From JACCTU01 sp963848525 (GTDB taxonomy: Bacteria > Actinomycetota > Thermoleophilia > Gaiellales > Gaiellaceae), in the NCBI GenBank assembly GCA_963848525.1, contig CAWKDZ010000001.1, positions 186,001-250,000 of the forward strand: a DNA stretch of 64,000 nt, in the 5' to 3' direction. The translations under genes were made by a program, and so were the position numbers. Position 1 is the stretch's first letter, and each line of letters opens with the position of its first letter. Below, piece after piece: positions 59,397-64,000 of this stretch. Below the pieces are notes generated by a model. The model did no database searches. It saw only the letters and a list, made by a program, of their open reading frames with translations, and was not told the origin of the DNA.

Positions 59397-60050
59397 GTGG
59401 AAGCCTCGCCAGCCCCGAACACGTCCTCGCAGCGCGAGATCACCTGCCTGATCGTCGACGACCACGAGGTCGTCCGCGAAGGGCTCCGGTTGTCGCTCTC
59501 GCGCGCGCCCCACATCCGCGTGATCGGCGAGGCGTCGGACGGCGCGAGCGCGGTGTCGCTCGCCGAGCGGCGCCGGCCCGACGTCGTGATCATGGACGTC
59601 CGCATGCCCGGGATGGACGGGCTCCAGGCAACGAAGATCCTGACCGAGAAGCTCCCCGAGACCTCCGTCCTGATCTTCACGGCCTACAGCGAGCGCTCGC
59701 TGCTCGGTCGCGGGCTCGAGTCGGGCGCGAAGGGCTACATCCTCAAGGAGGCGCCGCACCAGACGTTGCTGCGGGCGATCGAGAAGGTGGCCGCGGGCGA
59801 CGGCTACGTCGACCCGGCGCTGATGCCGGCCTTCTTGTCGGGCAAGGGCAAGGACGACATGCTGACGGGCCGCGAGCGCGAGATCCTGCAGCTGCTGGCG
59901 GACGGGATGTCGAACGCGGACGTCGCCTCCAAGCTCTTCATCAGCCAGGAGACCGTGAAGAGTCACGTTCGCCACATCCTCGCGAAGCTCGAGGCGGACA
60001 CGCGCACGCACGCGGTGGCGATTGCGCTTCGCGAAGCGATCATCGATTAG
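59397..60050 (+). CDS. NarL/FixJ-family response regulator
   Basis: 217 residues. Receiver: ITCLIVDDHEVVREGLRLSL, phosphoacceptor VVIMDVRMPGMDGL, Lys in GYILKEAPHQTL. LuxR-type HTH: LTGREREILQLLADGMSNADVASKLFISQETVKSHVRHIL. GTG start; a TACAAT element lies 13 nt upstream. The following kinase gene overlaps its end by 29 bp, forming a two-component pair. Confidence 0.93.
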   Translation: MEASPAPNTSSQREITCLIVDDHEVVREGLRLSLSRAPHIRVIGEASDGASAVSLAERRRPDVVIMDVRMPGMDGLQATKILTEKLPETSVLIFTAYSERSLLGRGLESGAKGYILKEAPHQTLLRAIEKVAAGDGYVDPALMPAFLSGKGKDDMLTGREREILQLLADGMSNADVASKLFISQETVKSHVRHILAKLEADTRTHAVAIALREAIID

Positions 60051-61209
60051 CGCCCGACGCCTCGTGCTCGTAGCGGCCGCCTTGCTGGCGGGCGTTGCCG
60101 CGCTCCTCTACGCGAGCGAGGGCGTCACCTGGGGCGCCGCCGTGCGGCTGCTCGTGGCGATCACGGCGGCGGCACTCGCCGGGCTCTACGTGGTCCTCGA
60201 CCAGCGCGAGCGGCACAAGCAGATCGAGGACGAGCTCGCCGGCCAGGCGACGTTCCTCGAGTCGCTGATCGAGTCGATGCACGCGATCGCCGCGCCGGGC
60301 GGCCACGACGCCGTGCTCGAGCGCGCGCGCAGGGAGGCAGAGCGGCTGTTCGGCGCGAGGGCGACCCTGCTCGCGCCCGGCGACGAGCCTGCGCCGTCGC
60401 AAAACGGCCGCCAGGGAATCCTCGTGCCGCTGCGGGTCCGGGAAGAGCAGATCGGCGCGCTCCACCTCCAGCGGGGTCGTCCGTTCGCGCGGGCGGACGT
60501 CGCGCGCGCGACGGTGCTCGCCGACTTCGCGGCGCGCGAGAGCGAGAACGCCCGGCTGCTCGAAGAGGCGAAGGTGCGCGAGGCGGAGCGGGCGCGCTTG
60601 TCGGAGCAGATCGTCACCGCCGAGCAGGATGAACGGCGGCGGCTGGCGCTCTTCCTCCACGACGGGGCGGTGCAGTCGCTCTCAGGGATGGCGCTAATGC
60701 TCGACGCGATCAAGGACGCGGTCGCCCCGGACGCGCTGCCGGTGATGGAGAAGGTGCTGACCCAGCACCGCGAGACGATCCGCGGGCTCCGCGACCTCTC
60801 CTTCAACCTCGAGCCGGTCGTGCTGCGCGACCAGGGTCTCGGCCCGGCCGTGACGGCACTGGCCGAGCAGCTGGGCATGGAGCACGAGGTCCAGATCGAC
60901 GTCGACGTCGAGGCTGCCGAGGCGCTCGGGGCGAAGACGCAGGCGGCGCTCTACCAGATCTTCCGCGAGGCACTCTCGGCGTCGATCCGGCGGCGGCCCA
61001 CGCGGATCTCGATCGAGGTGACCCGTCGGCGCGACGGCGGCCTCGAGGCGGCGATCGCGGACGACGCGCCGACCGAGCGCCGCCGGGCGACGTTCGACTC
61101 GCTCGCCGAGCGTGCTCGAACGTTGAACGCCAGCTTCGACGTCGTGCAGCGGGACGACGACAAGGGGACGACGATCCACGTCTCGCTGCCGCCCTACGCC
61201 ACTCAGTAG
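60022..61209 (+). CDS. NarL-partner histidine kinase with degenerate ATPase domain
   Basis: 395 residues (or 381 from GTG 60064). Two membrane helices (LVLVAAALLAGVAALLYA, LLVAITAAALAGLYVVLD), a GAF-like region (ILVPLRVREEQIGALHLQRG), a coiled segment and the HisKA_3 H box EQDERRRLALFLHDGAVQSL. The ATPase domain is eroded: the N box reads REALSASIRRRPTRI without the usual Asn, and no DxGxG loop is present, though the final KGTTIHVSLP strand remains. It may bind ATP poorly or act as a phosphatase/sensor. Translationally linked to the regulator at 59397. Confidence 0.85.
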   Translation: MRFAKRSSISARRLVLVAAALLAGVAALLYASEGVTWGAAVRLLVAITAAALAGLYVVLDQRERHKQIEDELAGQATFLESLIESMHAIAAPGGHDAVLERARREAERLFGARATLLAPGDEPAPSQNGRQGILVPLRVREEQIGALHLQRGRPFARADVARATVLADFAARESENARLLEEAKVREAERARLSEQIVTAEQDERRRLALFLHDGAVQSLSGMALMLDAIKDAVAPDALPVMEKVLTQHRETIRGLRDLSFNLEPVVLRDQGLGPAVTALAEQLGMEHEVQIDVDVEAAEALGAKTQAALYQIFREALSASIRRRPTRISIEVTRRRDGGLEAAIADDAPTERRRATFDSLAERARTLNASFDVVQRDDDKGTTIHVSLPPYATQ

Positions 61210-61222
61210 GATCCCGGCGCCG

Positions 61223-61399
61223 ATGACGTACCTGCTCTTCCTCTGGACGCCGAACGGCTACGAGCTACGCGAGCAGGAGGGCGAGCCGCCCCAGCCCGGC
61301 GATCAGGTCGAGCTCGACGAGAAGCGCATCGCGATCACGAAGCTCGGCGTGTCTCCCCTCCCGGGTGACGACCGGGTCTGCGCCTTTTCAATGGGCTGA
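61223..61399 (+). CDS. small conserved-looking 58-residue protein
   Basis: Starts at ATG 61223, 13 bp after the kinase stop: MTYLLFLWTPNGYELREQEG, then a Pro-rich turn, GDQVELDEKRIAITKLGVSPLPGDDR and a short tail. The spacing of hydrophobic strands and a tidy reading frame suggest a real beta-rich protein. The family is not recognised. It would be the last gene of the NarL-kinase operon and overlaps the convergent flavoprotein gene by 12 bp. Confidence 0.6.
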   Translation: MTYLLFLWTPNGYELREQEGEPPQPGDQVELDEKRIAITKLGVSPLPGDDRVCAFSMG

Positions 61400-62344
61400 C
61401 TCGGCGGCCACGAGGCCGAGCACGAGCGCCTGCGCGAGGCCGCTCGCGTAGCCGCCGCTCGCGATCCCGCCCGCGTCGACGCCGGCGGCGAAGAGACCGT
61501 CGATCGGCGAGCCGTCCTCGCGCAGCACGCGAGCCTGGTCGTCGATGCGGATCCCCCCGAGCGTGTGGGTGACGCCCGCGATCACGTGCACCCGAGCGCC
61601 GTCGTCGAGCTCGAACCACGCCGTACCGCCGGGCTGCCGCGCGATCGCCTGCGCGAGGTCGCTTTCGTGCCACGCCGGCGGGCCGGGGAGGAACTCTTCG
61701 CCCTGCTCGTTCAGCAGGCGTGCTCGCCCGCCGTAGAGCTGCGCGAGCCGCACGAAGTCCTCCTCCTCGACGCGTACGGGCGGCGCGGGCATCGCCCGGG
61801 CGTAGAGCTCCTCGAGATCGCCGGCGACGGCGGCGCCGCGGGCGCGCGCGTGGTCGAGCCCGTCGCCTTCGCTCCAGGGGTTCGAGCGGACCAGGAGCCC
61901 GCGCTCGCGTGCGACTCGCACCGGGAAGCCGCCCGTGGCGAGGAGCAACGGCGAGGCGGCCTTCGGGAACGGCTCGTTCAGGCGCACCGGCCCGGCGCGC
62001 TCGAGCAACGCGTCGGTCAGCTCGCGCGGGTCGTAGCGGCGGCCCGTCGTGCGCGGGTTCTCGGTGTCGTCCAGGACCGGACGCACGCCAGTCGTCCGCT
62101 CGAGCCACTCGAGCGCATCGTCGAGCCGCTCCCAGATGACGCGTTGAAGCCGCTCGTCGCCGTCCGGGCACTCGCGTTGGAACTCGTCGAGCTCGAGGTG
62201 CCGCCAGACGACGCAGCTCGAGAGCAGCATCGACCCGCCCACACGGCTCCCCTTCTCGTGGACGACGACGTCGTGCCCGAGCTCACGTGTGCGCACGGCA
62301 GCGACGAGACCCGCCATCCCCGCGCCGGCGACAGTGAGCGTCAG
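61388..62344 (-). CDS. FAD-dependent oxidoreductase, fumarate reductase/ketosteroid dehydrogenase-like
   Basis: About 318 residues. TLTVAGAGMAGLVAAVRTRELGHDVVVHEKG is the GxGxxG FAD site, PLLLATGGFPVRVARERG and GDGLDHARARGAA resemble the FAD_binding_2 group, and RIDDQARVLREDGSPIDGLFAAGVDAGGIASGGYASGLAQAL is its usual C-terminal FAD segment. It is short compared with true fumarate reductases. No ATG, GTG or TTG precedes the FAD motif closely; a CTG at 62344 overlapping the VOC stop (CTGA) is the likely start. An upstream in-frame start at 62404 would overlap the VOC gene by 64 bp. Confidence 0.82.
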   Translation of the reverse strand: MTLTVAGAGMAGLVAAVRTRELGHDVVVHEKGSRVGGSMLLSSCVVWRHLELDEFQRECPDGDERLQRVIWERLDDALEWLERTTGVRPVLDDTENPRTTGRRYDPRELTDALLERAGPVRLNEPFPKAASPLLLATGGFPVRVARERGLLVRSNPWSEGDGLDHARARGAAVAGDLEELYARAMPAPPVRVEEEDFVRLAQLYGGRARLLNEQGEEFLPGPPAWHESDLAQAIARQPGGTAWFELDDGARVHVIAGVTHTLGGIRIDDQARVLREDGSPIDGLFAAGVDAGGIASGGYASGLAQALVLGLVAAESAH

Positions 62345-62973
62345 TTCAGCGCGAACGTCGGCTTGTGCTCGACGTACTCGATCTTGACGCGCTCCGGGCC
62401 CCACACGAAAACGGCGTAGGTGTTCGGCCCGTCGACGACGTCGGCGACCTCGGCCGGCAGCTCCTTCGCGTCGTCCGCGTGGTCGACGAGGACGGCGAGG
62501 TGGTTGAGCAGCGGCCGTTGACTCTCCTCGACGTCGCCCTGGTGGAACTCGACGAAGGCGCCGCCGAGCTCGACCCGCGGCCTCCCGTCGCGCGGTTCCG
62601 CCTCGTCGAAGCCGAGCTCGAGGTAGGCGCGGGCGGCGGACTCCGGGTCGCGGGCGTAGAGCGCGACGTGGTCGAGGTCGTAATCGACCTCGGCTTCGGC
62701 CCGGGCGACCTCGACCGTCAGCCCTTCGCCGGCCTCGATCCGCTGCTCCTCGCCGTCGCGTGAGCGCAGCGTGACATGCTTGAGCGCGCCCTGCTCGCGC
62801 GGGCCTTCCGCGTCGAAGAGCGTGAGCTTGAAGCGGCGCGCGTCGGCGCCCAGCAGCGTGAACCGGTCGGTGCGCTCGATCACGTGGTAGCCGAGCCCGT
62901 CGAGGAGCTGGTCCGCGATCGAGTCGCGGTCGGCGACCCAGAGCGCGACGTGGTCGATCGTGCGGGGCGTCAC
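62341..62973 (-). CDS. two-module VOC (glyoxalase/extradiol dioxygenase fold) protein
   Basis: 210 residues with two VOC halves: TIDHVALWVADRDSIADQLLDGLGY with the first His, and DLDHVALYARDPESAARAYLELGF with the second; VKIEYVEHKPTF ends it. The arrangement resembles extradiol dioxygenases or hydroxyphenylpyruvate dioxygenase-like proteins. The GTG at 62973 lies 7 nt after TAGCCT (leaderless), which favours it over a longer frame from 63036. Coupled with the flavoprotein, it may act in aromatic or steroid breakdown; that is an inference. Confidence 0.82.
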   Translation of the reverse strand: MTPRTIDHVALWVADRDSIADQLLDGLGYHVIERTDRFTLLGADARRFKLTLFDAEGPREQGALKHVTLRSRDGEEQRIEAGEGLTVEVARAEAEVDYDLDHVALYARDPESAARAYLELGFDEAEPRDGRPRVELGGAFVEFHQGDVEESQRPLLNHLAVLVDHADDAKELPAEVADVVDGPNTYAVFVWGPERVKIEYVEHKPTFALN

Positions 62974-63013
62974 CGCACTCAGGCTACCGATGCGGTGACG
63001 CCCTGCGACGAGG

Positions 63014-63349
63014 TCACTTCCTGCGGTCGACGGCACGCTTCAGTTGCTCCTTCGTCATCTTCGAGCGGCCTTCGATGCCCATGCGCTTGGCTTCGTTGTA
63101 GAGCTGGTCCCGCGTCCGACCCTTTTCGCGCTTCGTCCCCGCGCGGAGGCCGCCGCGGCGGCTCGACGACATGTCGGTCCTCGAGAGCCGCGAGGACTCT
63201 CTCGCCTCGCCGGATCTCGCGCGCTCCTTGTTCACCGTGCGCGCCGCGATCTCCTGGGCCTTGTCCTCCGACGCTCCGTCCTGCTTCAGACCGGCCTTGA
63301 TGTGCTTGTACTGGCGCTCGCGCTTGGCGCTCCACGCTTCCTGCGGCAT
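63014..63349 (-). CDS. small basic conserved actinobacterial protein
   Basis: 111 residues, very basic: PQEAWSAKRERQYKHIKAGLKQDG, AQEIAARTVNKERARSGEA, SSSRRGGLRAGTKREKGRTRDQLYNEAKR and GRSKMTKEQLKRAVDRRK. The last part resembles a Rho-N/SAP-like nucleic-acid-binding helix pair. Proteins of this kind are often labelled plasmid stabilisation proteins without evidence; no plasmid function is implied here. AAGGGGG lies 7 nt before the ATG. Probably DNA or RNA binding. Confidence 0.8.
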   Translation of the reverse strand: MPQEAWSAKRERQYKHIKAGLKQDGASEDKAQEIAARTVNKERARSGEARESSRLSRTDMSSSRRGGLRAGTKREKGRTRDQLYNEAKRMGIEGRSKMTKEQLKRAVDRRK

Positions 63350-63406
63350 TGTTAACCCCCTTCTCGATTCGCCGGCCAGGTTCCCGCCGGAGCGGTCGCC
63401 TAATCG

Positions 63407-63712
63407 TTATTCGAGCGGGGGATTCTGGACGTTGTGCTCGGTCGCATACTCGTTCGTGAGGTTGTTCACGACGTCGAGCCCGTCGCCGTACGCGTAGTTG
63501 ATCTTCACGAACGGCTCCCATTTGTCCGGCAGCGCGTCCTCCGGGAAGATCGCCTCGACCGGGCACTCCGGTTCGCATGCCCCGCAGTCGATGCACTCCT
63601 CCGGGTCGATGACCAGGATCCGGTCGGCCTGGTGGATGCAGTCGACGGGGCAGACGTCGACGCACGAGAGGTCTTTGATGTCGATGCAGGGCTCGGCGAT
63701 GATGTACGTCAA
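63407..63712 (-). CDS. fdxA: ferredoxin (3Fe-4S/4Fe-4S, FdxA type)
   Basis: 101 residues. The first cluster segment is CIDIKDLSCVDVCPVDCI and the second DPEECIDCGACEPECPVEAI, the pattern of the seven-iron ferredoxins of actinobacteria, followed by a C-terminal tail (NYAYGDGLDVVNNL). It carries electrons to P450s or other oxidoreductases. Start is TTG 63712, with TAGACT about 10 nt upstream. Confidence 0.93.
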   Translation of the reverse strand: MTYIIAEPCIDIKDLSCVDVCPVDCIHQADRILVIDPEECIDCGACEPECPVEAIFPEDALPDKWEPFVKINYAYGDGLDVVNNLTNEYATEHNVQNPPLE

Positions 63713-63725
63713 GGCGGCGCCGAGT

Positions 63726-64000
63726 CTAGCGAGGCTCCCCCACGAGAACGTCCACCACCTCGCGGGCCTTCTCGACCAGCGCGGACTTCGCCAGGACCTG
63801 GTCGAAGCCCGCCGCGTGGGCGGCCCTCAGCCCCGCCGTGTCGGTGTGGTTCGTGTACCCGATGATCGGCACGTCGGGGTAGGCGTCGACGACCTCGCCG
63901 GGGTCGATGCGCGCGATGTCGGCGATCACGACGTCGGGCGGGTCGACGCTGTCGGTCGTGACGAGATGGTGACCGGCGAGAAGCGCTTCGAGCTTGCCCC
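63726..64000 (-). CDS. receiver-like protein, 5' end cut by the window
   Basis: The C-terminal 90 residues are seen: KLEALLAGHHLVTTDSVDPPDVVIADIARIDPGEVV, YPDVPIIGYTNHTDTAGL and GFDQVLAKSALVEKAREVV. The order (DVVIAD, PIIGYT, VLAKS) mirrors a CheY-like fold with the phosphoacceptor region, the Thr strand and the Lys strand. No output domain follows. The beginning lies beyond 64000, so residues before the first strand are unknown. Confidence 0.6.
   Translation of the reverse strand, partial: GKLEALLAGHHLVTTDSVDPPDVVIADIARIDPGEVVDAYPDVPIIGYTNHTDTAGLRAAHAAGFDQVLAKSALVEKAREVVDVLVGEPR

Noticed and set aside
63014..63349. Plasmid stabilisation or toxin-antitoxin gene
   Set aside because: The label attached to this family is not supported by any plasmid or toxin feature here.

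Overview
The window comes from the chromosome of a G+C-rich, Gram-positive-type bacterium. A deep-branching actinobacterium of the Thermoleophilia (Gaiellales/Solirubrobacterales) type fits best. Support: strong G/C third-position bias, many GTG/TTG starts, many leaderless promoters (TANNNT 6-8 nt before the start codon), an actinobacterial CysO/CysM/Mec cysteine route, an Rv2578c-like radical SAM protein, and PHO boxes of the actinobacterial GTTCACC/GGTGAAC type. The placement is an inference; no rRNA or tRNA gene is present. I saw no phage, IS element or CRISPR array.

Layout. (1) 1-6312, minus strand: an overlapping block with a TPR-adenylate/guanylate cyclase (cut by the window edge), a phytoene-desaturase-like oxidoreductase, a stand-alone LigD-type polymerase, a methyltransferase, an acyl-CoA dehydrogenase and a VOC protein, then a divergent, frameshifted amidohydrolase. 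(2) 7900-22140: a phosphate/polyphosphate island with two OmpR/PhoB regulators, a soluble PhoR-like kinase, an arsenate-reductase-like phosphatase, two PstS proteins, PstC-PstA-PstB-PhoU, a CHAD protein, a Nudix hydrolase, Ppx/GppA, Ppk1, an ATP-grasp ligase and a 100-residue unknown protein. Five intergenic regions carry 7-mers repeated every 11 bp that look like PHO boxes. The pst operon is bracketed by two inverted copies of a roughly 72-bp palindromic element. (3) 22249-25547: an HxlR regulator, a MerR-TOBE regulator and modABC for molybdate. (4) 25544-29048: M20 peptidase, primary sigma factor, TPR protein. (5) 29094-31873: rhodanese-E1 protein, CysO, CysM and Mec, which together make a protein-bound-sulfide cysteine pathway. 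(6) 31950-56175: a large sugar/cyclitol region. It has a polyol operon (oxidoreductase, SDR, xylulokinase), three tandem MBL-like paralogues, a long minus-strand operon (Gfo/Idh, sugar ABC transporter, dehydrogenase, IolC, IolB, IolE-like, SDR, isomerase), a plus-strand operon (dehydrogenase, aldehyde dehydrogenase, IolD, HpcH-type aldolase, hydroxyacid dehydrogenase), a secreted GH18 chitinase with a DasR-like operator, and two further Gfo/Idh enzymes. (7) 56187-64000: CorC/CNNM protein, true MBL hydrolase, radical SAM protein, NarL/kinase pair, flavoprotein, VOC protein, small conserved protein, ferredoxin and a partial receiver-like protein.

Six genes are broken by seven frameshifts. Each is resolved by removing one base, so an insertion-biased sequence error is more likely than real gene decay. 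Genes are packed tightly with NTGA or TGATG stop/start overlaps, so most belong to translationally coupled operons.
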